From Myxococcales bacterium (GTDB lineage: Bacteria > Myxococcota_A > Polyangia > Palsa-1104 > JAEUJZ01): a stretch of DNA of 64,000 bases. A model generated the notes under the pieces. It saw nothing but the letters and a program-made list of their open reading frames with translations, had not been told where the DNA came from and did not search any database. Below are positions 51,293 to 59,502 of the stretch, piece after piece (position 1 is the stretch's first letter; every line of letters begins with the position of its first letter). The DNA is taken from the NCBI GenBank assembly GCA_016794505.1, contig JAEUJZ010000001.1, positions 62,001-126,000 on the forward strand, given 5' to 3'. Position numbers and translations under genes: made by a program.

Positions 51293-52134
51293 GCTCCGCC
51301 CGGCCGCGGCGTATACGGCACCGTCGGAGGCGGCGGAAGCTGTGGCACATCGGCTGGCAGTGTCGGTGCAAGCGGCGACACGGGAACCGGCGGCTGGGTG
51401 GTGGGCTCAAAGGGCGCGGGCTCGGCAGGCCCCAGTGGGCGGCCCGGCGCTTGAGCGCCTGGGTCGTCGGGGAAGGTCGGCGCTTCGGCCGGCGGCACCG
51501 CGGACACGGGCATCGGCGCTCGCGATTCGCGCATCGCCCCGAAGTGATAACCAAGCCCAGCCAACAGCACGCCACCGACGGCAAATGTGCCTGCAAAGTC
51601 GTAGCGCCCGCTGGGTCCCCCCAAGACAAACAGCGATACACCCCAGCGCCGCGTGCGCTGCCAGTCCCAGCCCAAGCCGGCCAGCGCCGTCGGATTCAGC
51701 AGGCTGGTGTTGCTCTCTTCGTTGATCACGACGCCGGCCAAGCTGCCCGATCCCGTCTGAGCCGGCCGCGACCAGTTGATGTAGCCAATGCCCAAGCGGC
51801 CGTCGAAAAACAGACCAAATGGAGCGGTCGCGCGATAGCCCAGCTCTAGCTGCGTTAGGACGGAATAACCGACGCTGGGTCCGCTGTGGAAGCCGATCCC
51901 GCCAGCGATGAATAGCTCTTGGATGCCGCGCGTGAAGAACACGGCCTCATAGCCCAGGCGCGCACCCGGCTCGATGGCGTTGTATCCGTAATAGGCCAAG
52001 GTCACGCGCCGCGGCTTTTCGGCCTGGGCCATGCCCGCCGACAGCGCATGCGCCAACAACACAGACGGCAGCACGGTTGCCGGTGCTCGCACGCTCAGGT
52101 GCGGCAGCCAGCGTGGCATGAGTCGGGTCGACAT
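51289..52134 (-). CDS. Outer-membrane-like exported protein
   Basis: 281 residues with a signal peptide ending GMAQAE (near residue 38). Residues 45-210 show alternating short beta-type segments with Gly and aromatic residues (ARLGYEAVFFTRGIQELFIAG, cut as landmark; FFDGRLGIGYINW; VLLAGLGYHFG), consistent with a small beta-barrel. The C-terminal 70 residues are Pro-rich and disordered. It lies 93 bases after the last gene of the lipid-type operon and overlaps the metallohydrolase gene (ATGA), so it may be expressed with either. Confidence 0.65.
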   Translation of the reverse strand: MSTRLMPRWLPHLSVRAPATVLPSVLLAHALSAGMAQAEKPRRVTLAYYGYNAIEPGARLGYEAVFFTRGIQELFIAGGIGFHSGPSVGYSVLTQLELGYRATAPFGLFFDGRLGIGYINWSRPAQTGSGSLAGVVINEESNTSLLNPTALAGLGWDWQRTRRWGVSLFVLGGPSGRYDFAGTFAVGGVLLAGLGYHFGAMRESRAPMPVSAVPPAEAPTFPDDPGAQAPGRPLGPAEPAPFEPTTQPPVPVSPLAPTLPADVPQLPPPPTVPYTPRPGGA

Positions 52135-52227
52135 GCGCTCACGCTATCCCCTTCGCTTGGCGTGAGCAAGCACGGTGCGGTGTGGCAGAACGCGGCGGCC
52201 CGGCGAGAAACCGGCGAGGCGGGAGGG

Positions 52228-53031
52228 CTATAGCCCGAAGTGTTCGCGCTCGTTGTAGATGCGCATCAAGTTGTCGAAGAACGACGTGCCGCGGTCACAG
52301 GTCAGCACTTGGCCTCGCAAGCCATCGAGAAGCCCGCTGCACAACGCCAGCGCGCAGTCCGCGACTTCGTCCGCCGGCAAGAAGTGATTGGGCACGGTCA
52401 GCCGCTGCGCGAAGCGGTGGAAATCGCCGCCAAACGTCGACGAGAACGAGTCGGTAATGACGCTGCGCGAGCGCAGGGCATTGATGTGGCAGTCTTCGTC
52501 GTATAGGCGGTACGACAGGTACTTGATGAGCGTCTCCATCACCGCTTTGCTCGCCGCGACATAGTCATAGGCGACGGCATAGTGATCGGGTCCGGTCGAC
52601 GACATCGCCACGACGTAGCGCGGCCACTTCCCGAAGCGCTCTTTGATCGCGCGCATGTACGAAACAGTGGGCCAGGCAGAAAAGTCGATGCTCTGGTGCA
52701 GGCCCTTCAGCGAATAGTCTTCGATGGTCTGAATAACCAGCGCCGCCGAGACATTGCTGATGAACACATCGACGAGGGGCCAGCGACTGCCGAGCTCCTC
52801 CATCACCGCCTTGGTGTCTTCGGGATCGGCGACGTTGGCTTGGATCAGGATCGGCGCCTTGCAGCCTTCGCGCGTGAAGGCACCGATCACTTCGTCATCG
52901 TCTGCGCTGCCCATGCGATAGGTCAGCGCGCAGTGCGCGCCCCGCCGAGCAAAGGCCAGGGCCGTCGCCAGGCCGATGCCCTTGGTCCCGCCGGTCACCA
53001 GGACGGTCTTGCCTGTGAAGTCGGCGATCAC
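52228..53031 (-). CDS. Enoyl-ACP-reductase-like SDR (FabI/FabL type), second copy
   Basis: 267 residues from GTG 53031, overlapping the ACP stop by four bases. The Rossmann loop is TGGTKGIG. The active site reads SSTGPDHYAVAYDYVAASKA: the Tyr lies seven positions before the Lys (Y-x6-K), the spacing of enoyl-ACP reductases FabI/FabL, not the Y-x3-K of ketoreductases. The C-terminus (GLRGQVLTCDRGTSFFDN) is shared with the other SDR at 53384, so these are paralogues. It probably reduces an enoyl-ACP intermediate of the operon's pathway with NAD(P)H. Confidence 0.82.
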   Translation of the reverse strand: MIADFTGKTVLVTGGTKGIGLATALAFARRGAHCALTYRMGSADDDEVIGAFTREGCKAPILIQANVADPEDTKAVMEELGSRWPLVDVFISNVSAALVIQTIEDYSLKGLHQSIDFSAWPTVSYMRAIKERFGKWPRYVVAMSSTGPDHYAVAYDYVAASKAVMETLIKYLSYRLYDEDCHINALRSRSVITDSFSSTFGGDFHRFAQRLTVPNHFLPADEVADCALALCSGLLDGLRGQVLTCDRGTSFFDNLMRIYNEREHFGL

Positions 53032-53291
53032 GCGCGCTGTTCCGGGGCTGTGCTGGCGGCCTTAAGCAGCGTGTCGACCAGCTCGTTGATGTTGGTCAGC
53101 TTCGACAGCTCTGAGCGCGGTACCTTGACCTTCAGCTCGCGCATCGATCGCGAGACAACCTCGACGATGTCCAGGCTGTTGGCGCCCAGGTCCTTCATCG
53201 AGCGGGCCGGATCGATCTTCGACTCTTCAAGACCATCGACGGCGTCCATCAAGTGCTTGCTGACAACCTTTAGAACTTGTTCACGGGTCAT
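53028..53291 (-). CDS. Acyl carrier protein
   Basis: 87 residues with AGGAAG upstream of ATG 53291. The phosphopantetheine attachment site is DLGANSLDIVEVV with Ser39; Asn replaces the usual Asp before it. The GANS form, and the C-terminal KVKVPRSEL...LTNINELVD, recall carrier proteins of HMG-synthase beta-branching cassettes, but this is from memory of the family. It is the only ACP of the operon and must carry all intermediates unless the host FAS ACP is shared. Confidence 0.93.
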   Translation of the reverse strand: MTREQVLKVVSKHLMDAVDGLEESKIDPARSMKDLGANSLDIVEVVSRSMRELKVKVPRSELSKLTNINELVDTLLKAASTAPEQRA

Positions 53292-53383
53292 GGCTGCTTC
53301 TTCCTTTCTGTTCAGAGCAAGGGGTCAAGCGCTCTGCATGCCGTCGGACTGCGCCGGGTCCGGCTGAGCGCTGCGTGTGTTGA

Positions 53384-54187
53384 TTAGATGTCCAGCGAGT
53401 CGCGCTCGTTGTACATGCGCATCACGTTGTCAAAGAACGTCGTGCCGCGGTCGACCATGATCACTTGACCGCGCACGCCATCCATCAGGCCCGAGCACAG
53501 GGCCAAGATTGCGTCGGCGACTTCCTGCTCGGGAATGAACTGACGCTTCATGTTGAAGCGCTCGGCAAACTGCTCGAAGTCACGGCCGAACGTGGCACGC
53601 AGCGACTCGGTACGCACCAAGCGCGAGCGCACGACGTTGATGCGGCAGTCTTCATCGAACAGCCGATAGTTCATGTACCGGCACAGCGTCTCCATCACGG
53701 CCTTACTGGCCGCGACAAAGTCGTAGTTCTTGTAGAAGTGATCCGGCCCGCCGCTCGAAAGGCCGATGACGTAGCGCGGCCAGCGACCGAAGAGCTTATG
53801 AATGTCGTGCGAGTACTGGTACATCGGCCACGTCGAGTACTCGATGCTGCGGAACAGCGAGCTCAGGCGATAGTCTTCCAGCTTCTCGACGACGAGGCCG
53901 AAGGATACGTTCGAGATGAAGGCCTCGACGTGATCGTGGTGCTGCTTGATCTGCTCAAGCAGCATGGCCGTGTCTTCTTTGTTCGCAACATCGGCTTGCA
54001 CGATGTGCGGCGTGGGCAGCCCCTCGTCGGCGAACTGCTTGAAGATGGCGTCTTCGTCGGCCGAGCCCCAGCGGTGCGTCATCCACGCCACCGCACCCTG
54101 GCGAGCAAACGAAAGCGCCGTCGCCAAGCCAATGCCCATGGTGCCGCCCGTAACCAGAACGGCCTTTCCACGCAGATCGTTAATCAT
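53384..54187 (-). CDS. Enoyl-ACP-reductase-like SDR (FabI/FabL type), first copy
   Basis: About 267 residues from ATG 54187, chosen over the upstream in-frame start because GAGGAG lies just before it; this ATG is inside the last codons of ECH2 (ATGATTAA). The cofactor loop is TGGTMGIG. The active site SSGGPDHFYKNYDFVAASKA has Tyr and Lys with Y-x6-K spacing, as in FabI/FabL. It is a paralogue of the SDR at 52228. A likely task is reduction of the 3-methylcrotonyl-type product of ECH2 or of chain enoyl groups. Confidence 0.82.
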   Translation of the reverse strand: MINDLRGKAVLVTGGTMGIGLATALSFARQGAVAWMTHRWGSADEDAIFKQFADEGLPTPHIVQADVANKEDTAMLLEQIKQHHDHVEAFISNVSFGLVVEKLEDYRLSSLFRSIEYSTWPMYQYSHDIHKLFGRWPRYVIGLSSGGPDHFYKNYDFVAASKAVMETLCRYMNYRLFDEDCRINVVRSRLVRTESLRATFGRDFEQFAERFNMKRQFIPEQEVADAILALCSGLMDGVRGQVIMVDRGTTFFDNVMRMYNERDSLDI

Positions 54188-54950
54188 AGTTCTCCTCGAT
54201 ACGCTTCGCGGCATCAGGCTGCCCGAAGCTGATTTCGTGCATCAAGCTTTCCATCGTGCGGGTCGCTTCAAAGGCCTGTCGCCGCGGCAAGGACAGCGTG
54301 CGCTTGAGCAGCTGCAGCGACGTGCGCGGCTTCTCAGCGATGCGGGCAGCGACGGCAAACGCCCGCTCTTCGACCTCGACCCTGGGCACGATGTAGTTCA
54401 CGCCCGTCATGCCGATGAAGTCTCTTCCCCGTCGCGGCTCACCCGAAAACAGGATCTCGGCGGCCAGCGCGGGGGACATCACATGCTCTAGCAGCTTGGT
54501 GATGCCCATGCCGGGCGTAAAGCCCATGTTCATAAAGCTTGCGCCGTATCGGCTCTCACGCGCGAGCACAAGGATGTCGGCGCACAGACCCAACGCGAGG
54601 CCGCCGCCGATGGCATGACCCGCCATGGCTGCGACCACCGGCATCGGCAGATCCAAGACCGCCTTGGACAGCAAGATGTCCGTCGGTGCGATGCGTCCTT
54701 GCACGATGCTGGCGAGCATGTCGCGACTGGCTCCGGCGCAGAACACATCGGGAAGCCCGCAGAGCACCAAGCAGTGAATGCGCTCGTCTTGCGCGGCCTC
54801 GGCCAAGCGAGCGAGCAGCGCGTGCACCAATGGCTCAGACAGCGCGTTTCGTCCGTCGGCATCGGCGATGCGCAGGATGCCCACGTGATCGAAGTCGGGC
54901 GATAAGGAAAGCTGCACCAGCGCCGCTGCCGAGTGGGTGTCTACGCCCAT
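54180..54950 (-). CDS. ECH2-type enoyl-CoA hydratase family decarboxylase
   Basis: 256 residues from ATG 54950 with GGAG upstream. It is a crotonase fold protein: AGASRDML, an oxyanion-hole segment AMAGHAIGGGLALGLCAD, and FMNMGFTPGMGITKLLEH. The last motif is characteristic of ECH2 enzymes (PksI, CurF ECH2, TaY), which decarboxylate 3-methylglutaconyl-ACP to the beta-methyl enoyl product. The C-terminal helices are normal length. It overlaps ECH1 by 10 bases upstream and the SDR by 8 bases downstream. Confidence 0.85.
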   Translation of the reverse strand: MGVDTHSAAALVQLSLSPDFDHVGILRIADADGRNALSEPLVHALLARLAEAAQDERIHCLVLCGLPDVFCAGASRDMLASIVQGRIAPTDILLSKAVLDLPMPVVAAMAGHAIGGGLALGLCADILVLARESRYGASFMNMGFTPGMGITKLLEHVMSPALAAEILFSGEPRRGRDFIGMTGVNYIVPRVEVEERAFAVAARIAEKPRTSLQLLKRTLSLPRRQAFEATRTMESLMHEISFGQPDAAKRIEENYD

Positions 54951-55696
54951 GGCGCGGCTCCTTCGCTTAGAAATTCGCGGACCGCGGTCAAGATCTCGGG
55001 CTGGTCCAGTCGCGCTGTCGTCTCGCGCACGCCGTGCGCAAGACCGTCGATGAACGACTGCGCTTCGATCTCCAGCGAAAAGCGCTTGAGCGCGGCGATG
55101 GCACCGTGCTGCGCCCGCGATAGATCGCGCAGGCTGCGCCGCAGCATGCTGGCCAGCTTGTCTTCGGCACAGACCCCATCCACCAGACCCAAGGTCATCG
55201 CTTCTTCGGCGCTGCGTGAGTACGCTGTCATCGCCAAAAGCCGCACCCGCTGCATCGGCATACGCAAGCGCAGCGTCGGCAGCACGACCGCTGGAATCAG
55301 GCCGAACAGTGACTCGGGCAGGCCAAAGGTCGATCGTCGCGTGGCCAACACGACATCGCAGGCGGCAGCGATGCCGACTCCACCGCCCAGCACCGCGCCG
55401 TCGATGGCCGCGATCACCGGGCATGGACACTCGACGATCGTTCGCAGCAGCTCGGCAAACGCCGCGACCCCGTCGCCGATGCGCTCGCTTGCATCGGTCG
55501 CGGTGTGCGCATCACGGCCCGTCACAGCCACGACTTTTTCCAAGTCCATGCCGCGGCAAAACAGGCCCTCGCGCCCCGATAGCACGATCGGCGCCGTGCC
55601 ATGCGTCGCTGCATCCCGAAGAGACGCGGTCAGGTCACGCGCCGAGGTCGCATCGATCGCCTCGGGTACCGTCAGGCGTAGCGACTCTAGCTCCAT
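54941..55696 (-). CDS. ECH1-type enoyl-CoA hydratase family dehydratase
   Basis: 251 residues. The crotonase fold is shown by FCRGMDLEKVV and AAIDGAVLGGGVGIAAACDVVLA. The motif TFGLPESLFGLIPAVVLPTL resembles ECH1 enzymes of beta-branching cassettes (CurE, PksH, TaX), which dehydrate HMG-ACP to 3-methylglutaconyl-ACP. The pairing with an ECH2 gene right downstream and an HMG-synthase gene right upstream supports this role. It overlaps both neighbours by ten bases. Confidence 0.85.
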   Translation of the reverse strand: MELESLRLTVPEAIDATSARDLTASLRDAATHGTAPIVLSGREGLFCRGMDLEKVVAVTGRDAHTATDASERIGDGVAAFAELLRTIVECPCPVIAAIDGAVLGGGVGIAAACDVVLATRRSTFGLPESLFGLIPAVVLPTLRLRMPMQRVRLLAMTAYSRSAEEAMTLGLVDGVCAEDKLASMLRRSLRDLSRAQHGAIAALKRFSLEIEAQSFIDGLAHGVRETTARLDQPEILTAVREFLSEGAAPWA

Positions 55697-56913
55697 CCGT
55701 AACGCCTGTAGTGTTCCGAGATGCCCTGAAACACGAGCAAGCCCTTGCCGCGGTAGTGTCGCTCGTACCAGTCGTCAAAGCCGTCGAGGCAGGGCACAAA
55801 GTCCCCTTGATCAAGCCAGCAGGTCCGCTCGCGCTCGCAGTCTTCGTACTCGCGCACGGTAAGCTGCCGCCGCGCATCGAGCAGCGCTTGCAGGCCCGCA
55901 GCCTTCGAGACGGCCTTGGCATCATGGCCGATCCTTGCTGAGTAGAATTCCGCACAGGATCCCGAGCCATAGGAAAACATGCTGATGCGATCGCCCGGCG
56001 ACAGATCGTCGGAGTGATCGATCATGCCCAGCAGGCCGATAAACGTCGCCGAGCCATACGTTCCGCCCATGCGCCGCAGGTACGAAAGCGCTTTGCCCGA
56101 CTTGCGCTGGAAGTGTGCCCAGGCTTCGTCTTTGCCCATCTTGCGCCAGCGACGCTGCAGCGCACGGTGCGCCCGCCACGTCATGCCGCCAAACGGCGCA
56201 TGGTAGATGTGCTTTTTGAAGTAGCGGTCCCAGTCGATCTCTTCGCCGAGACGCGAAAGAAAGTGCGCGTACGCGCCTTCGAGCGCTTCCATGTACGAAA
56301 GCAGGCTGGTCTCGCTGTTGCCGGTCTCGACGCGCGAGGTCGGCCGCGTCAAGTCGGACACCTCTTCGGTGTAGTACCCCGACTTGTCCAGCTCGACTTC
56401 AAGCAGCGCCGGATTGTCGGACACCAGCAGCGCTGCCGAGCCCGCGCCCATCACGAATTCCCAGGGCATGTGCAGGTGCATGCGGCTCTGGTCCGTCGAG
56501 ATCACCAGGGCTTTCTTGCCGCGCGCCATGCCCGAGGCGATCCAGCCGAGCGCCATGCGCAGACCCACCGTGCCGCCATAGCACGCGTGCTTTAGCTCGA
56601 AGTTGCGGACGTTGGGTGAAAGGCCCAGGTAGCGCTGCACCCAGGTCGACATCGGCTTTTCTTGATCGACACCGCTCTCAGACGCGACGATCAGAAGCTC
56701 GATGTTGGCGCGATCTTCGTCGGTCAACATGCGGTTGGCGGCGTTCACCGCCATCGTCACCGGATCTTCCCAAGCCGGGTTGACCGACCTTTCGTCGATC
56801 ATCATCGTGTCGCGAATGTCGGCGATGTCGTGCTTGCGCGCCTCGCACAAGCGCTTCATGTCGAGAGCAAAGCTCGTCGGATAGATGCCGATCTTTTCGA
56901 TGCCAAAGGGCAC
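55687..56913 (-). CDS. HMG-CoA-synthase homologue of beta-branching type
   Basis: 408 residues from GTG 56913; AGGAG lies six bases upstream. The catalytic residues of HMG synthases are in place: Glu79 (ASESGVD), Cys111 (KHACYGGTVG) and His238 (IYHAPFGG). SYGSGSCAEFYS follows near 330. In polyketide cassettes such enzymes (PksG, TaC, CurD) condense acetyl-ACP with a beta-ketoacyl-ACP at the ketone. A role in mevalonate formation is less likely because no other mevalonate gene is present and ECH1/ECH2 follow directly. Confidence 0.92.
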   Translation of the reverse strand: MPFGIEKIGIYPTSFALDMKRLCEARKHDIADIRDTMMIDERSVNPAWEDPVTMAVNAANRMLTDEDRANIELLIVASESGVDQEKPMSTWVQRYLGLSPNVRNFELKHACYGGTVGLRMALGWIASGMARGKKALVISTDQSRMHLHMPWEFVMGAGSAALLVSDNPALLEVELDKSGYYTEEVSDLTRPTSRVETGNSETSLLSYMEALEGAYAHFLSRLGEEIDWDRYFKKHIYHAPFGGMTWRAHRALQRRWRKMGKDEAWAHFQRKSGKALSYLRRMGGTYGSATFIGLLGMIDHSDDLSPGDRISMFSYGSGSCAEFYSARIGHDAKAVSKAAGLQALLDARRQLTVREYEDCERERTCWLDQGDFVPCLDGFDDWYERHYRGKGLLVFQGISEHYRRYGWS

Positions 56914-56931
56914 GCGCGGCTCCTTTTTGTG

Positions 56932-57672
56932 TTACGGGGCCCAGTCCAGGCCGCCGTTTACACCGATCACTTGGCCGTTGATAAAGCTGGCTTTTTCCGA
57001 CGCAAGGAACGTCACGATGCCGCCCATTTCTTCCGGGCGCGCGATGCGTTTCTGCGGGCAGTGCTTCAGCCAGAAGTCTTTGTTCGATTCCGACATGCCT
57101 TCGCGCGTCATATCGGTGTCGAAGAAACCCGGCGACACGACGTTCGAGGTAATGCCGCGGTTGCCGTATTCCTTGGCAATCGCGTTGGACAAGCCGATCA
57201 GGCCCGCCTTGCTCGCCGAGTAGTTGGCTTGGCCCGAGACGCCCCCAGCGCCCAAGGACGAGACAAAGATGATGCGGCCGAAGCGGTTGCCGATCATCGT
57301 CGATAGGAACTGCCGTGCGATATAGAAGGCGCCGGTCAGGTTGGTGGCGATGACATCGTTCCATTCCTCATCGGTCATGCGCACGACGAGGTTATTGATG
57401 TTGATGCCAGCATTCGGCACCACGACATGCACTGTGTCGAAGTCGTCCAGCACCTGATCGGCGACACGCTCGACATCGGCCGAGCTCTTCACATCCAGCT
57501 GATAGCTCTTGACCTTGCGCTCAGGCGCCAGCGCCCTGGCCTGCTCTTCGACGCTCTTTGCGGCATCGGCTCCGCCGCGATACGTGAACGCGACGTCATG
57601 ACCGGCCTTCACCGCCTCTAGCACGATGGCGGCACCAATCCCGCGCGACCCGCCCGTGACGAAGAACACCAT
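56932..57672 (-). CDS. 3-oxoacyl-ACP reductase, FabG type
   Basis: 246 residues, a classical SDR: cofactor loop TGGSRGIG, PNAGI near residue 92, catalytic Ser in VSSLGA and YSASK with normal Y-x3-K spacing. The terminal INGQVIGVNGGL is typical of FabG. It reduces beta-ketoacyl-ACP to the 3-hydroxyacyl form, working with the ketosynthase encoded just upstream (TAG TC ATG junction). No oddities were seen. Confidence 0.93.
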   Translation of the reverse strand: MVFFVTGGSRGIGAAIVLEAVKAGHDVAFTYRGGADAAKSVEEQARALAPERKVKSYQLDVKSSADVERVADQVLDDFDTVHVVVPNAGININNLVVRMTDEEWNDVIATNLTGAFYIARQFLSTMIGNRFGRIIFVSSLGAGGVSGQANYSASKAGLIGLSNAIAKEYGNRGITSNVVSPGFFDTDMTREGMSESNKDFWLKHCPQKRIARPEEMGGIVTFLASEKASFINGQVIGVNGGLDWAP

Positions 57673-57674
57673 GA

Positions 57675-58976
57675 CTACTTGCCCTCCCAGCGCTTAAAGA
57701 TGGCGACGCAGTTGATGCCGCCAAAGCCGAACGAGTTCTTCATGATGTAGCGCACCGGATGCTCGACGATGCGATCGCGGCAGACATCGATGTCGACTTC
57801 AGGATCAAGGTCCTGGATGTTGATCGAGGGGTGCAGCTTGCCGCCGTTCATCTGCAGGATGGCCGCGATCGACTCGACGACCGGCGCCGACCAGCAGGTA
57901 TGTCCAAGCATCGACTTGGTGGCGTTGACCTTGAGCTTGTAGGCGTGCGCGCCGAACACGCGCTTGATCGATCGCAGCTCGGTGATGTCTCCAAGCGGCG
58001 TCGAGGTCGCGTGCGCGTTGATGTAATCGATCTCTTCGGGGGCCACGCCGGTCATCTTGAGCAGCTTGCTCATCAAGCGGCTCTGGCCTTCTTCCGATGG
58101 CTGCGGCAAGTGGTTGCCATCCGAGTTGGCTTCGATACCGACGATCTCGGCATAGATCTTGGCACCGCGCTTGAGCGCCAGATCGAGCGGCTCGATGACC
58201 ATGGTGCCGCCGCCATGTGCAGGCACGAAGCCCTCGCGCCGCGTGTCGTATGGACGGCTGGCGCGCTGCGGATCCTCGTTGAAGCTGCGGTACGTGATCG
58301 CGCCCATCAGCGCCATCGCGTGCAGCTCAACCGGCGAGAAATCGAGCACCGCGCCCGTCACCACGGCGCAGTCGACATCGTGATACCGGATCTCATCCAC
58401 GGCACAGCGCAGCGCGTGGTTGGCGCTGGCACAGGCGGATCCAATCGTGTAGATCGGCCCGCGAATCTGCAGCACTTCCGACACCGATCCAGCGTGGTCT
58501 GTGTCAAGGCCGGTCAGCGCCAACAGCGAGTCCATGTAGTCCGGCTCTTCCTGAAACTGCAGGCGGCCTTCGTACTGGTAATTGAAGTTGATGTTGTGGC
58601 CCGCGATGATGCTGGCGATGCGCGTTCCGTCGAGGATTCCGCTGGCCGTGGCCTTGTCGAGCCCCGCATCCAGCCAGCCATCGATGCTCATCAGCATCGT
58701 CAGCTGGGTGGACCATGGCGCCGTCTTGAGGAGCTTGCGCAGCCGCTTATGCACGTCGGCATCGACGCGCCCCTCAAACGACTTCACCTTGGCCGCGATG
58801 TCGTAGTCCGACAGGTCGGCCCCAACTTTGGAATAGATGCGCGACGTGTCGAGCTTCTTCCAGTTCGAAAGCGCAGAGCGACCCGCCAAGAGCCCCTGAT
58901 AAAACCCATCCAGGGTGTCGCCCAGGGGCGTGTTGATCGACATGCCAGTGATAACGACACGCCTATTCGTCGACAA
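57675..58976 (-). CDS. Beta-ketoacyl-ACP synthase, KAS I/II-like
   Basis: About 433 residues from TTG 58976, which gives the usual start MSTNRRVVITGMSINTPLG and overlaps the dehydratase stop. The catalytic triad is complete: Cys182 in GSACASAN, His322 in NAHATSTPLGD, His359 in KSMLGHT. It is thus a condensing enzyme, not the Cys-to-Ser/Gln decarboxylase KS often found in beta-branching cassettes. The C-terminus has NSFGFGGIN. It is the operon's only KS, so it must make the beta-ketoacyl substrate and may also extend the chain iteratively. Confidence 0.92.
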   Translation of the reverse strand: MSTNRRVVITGMSINTPLGDTLDGFYQGLLAGRSALSNWKKLDTSRIYSKVGADLSDYDIAAKVKSFEGRVDADVHKRLRKLLKTAPWSTQLTMLMSIDGWLDAGLDKATASGILDGTRIASIIAGHNINFNYQYEGRLQFQEEPDYMDSLLALTGLDTDHAGSVSEVLQIRGPIYTIGSACASANHALRCAVDEIRYHDVDCAVVTGAVLDFSPVELHAMALMGAITYRSFNEDPQRASRPYDTRREGFVPAHGGGTMVIEPLDLALKRGAKIYAEIVGIEANSDGNHLPQPSEEGQSRLMSKLLKMTGVAPEEIDYINAHATSTPLGDITELRSIKRVFGAHAYKLKVNATKSMLGHTCWSAPVVESIAAILQMNGGKLHPSINIQDLDPEVDIDVCRDRIVEHPVRYIMKNSFGFGGINCVAIFKRWEGK

Positions 58977-59502
58977 GGTAGACCTCCACGATGCAGAAGC
59001 TGGCGATGGTATCGCCACGCATGAGTTGTCCGGCACAGATCACGGTGTAGTCATCGCGCTCGACCACCTGCGCCAGGATGTCAAGCTGCGCGCCCGGCCC
59101 GACCTCGGCCAAGAACTGCGCGTGATGGATCTTCAAGAAGCGAACATCGACCGACGAAGCGCCCGCTTCCGGTGCGGCGACATGGCCCTTTTGCGCAAAG
59201 TGCAGCAGGCACAAGCCCATCTGCCCCATCGTCTCGACCAGCAGCACACCGGGATACACGGGAGCGCCAGGAAAGTGGCCCACGAACACCGGATCGTCTT
59301 CCGCGATACGCCGACGACCGCGGATCGCCCCCTGCGCAAGATCGACGGCGGTGATCTCATCGACGAACAGAAACGGCGAGCGATGGCGCAGCAAGCGCTC
59401 GATCTCGCTGCGACCAAAGGACACGCTCGTCGTGGTCTCGCTCGGCGTCCACAGCGGCTTTTTGCGCGCCTGCTTGGCAATCGCTTCGTGGTTAGGAAGC
59501 AT
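58963..59502 (-). CDS. FabZ-like hot-dog dehydratase
   Basis: 179 residues from ATG 59502; the longer open frame upstream is within the acyltransferase gene in another frame. It contains LLRHRSPFLFVDEI, GHFPGAPVYPGV with His76, and LLVETMGQMG with Glu90; the 14-residue spacing of His and Glu equals that of FabZ. It would dehydrate 3-hydroxyacyl-ACP to trans-2-enoyl-ACP for the operon's reductases. The first 28 residues are a polar extension. It overlaps the upstream acyltransferase by 11 bases and the downstream KS by 14. Confidence 0.9.
   Translation of the reverse strand: MLPNHEAIAKQARKKPLWTPSETTTSVSFGRSEIERLLRHRSPFLFVDEITAVDLAQGAIRGRRRIAEDDPVFVGHFPGAPVYPGVLLVETMGQMGLCLLHFAQKGHVAAPEAGASSVDVRFLKIHHAQFLAEVGPGAQLDILAQVVERDDYTVICAGQLMRGDTIASFCIVEVYLVDE

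Noticed and set aside
54180..55696. Fatty-acid beta-oxidation hydratases
   Set aside because: The motifs LFGLIPAVVLPTL and FMNMGFTPGMG are of the beta-branching ECH1 and ECH2 types, and no thiolase or acyl-CoA dehydrogenase accompanies them.
55687..56913. Mevalonate-pathway HMG-CoA synthase (mvaS)
   Set aside because: No HMG-CoA reductase or kinase genes are present; ECH1 and ECH2 overlap it directly and an ACP is in the same operon.
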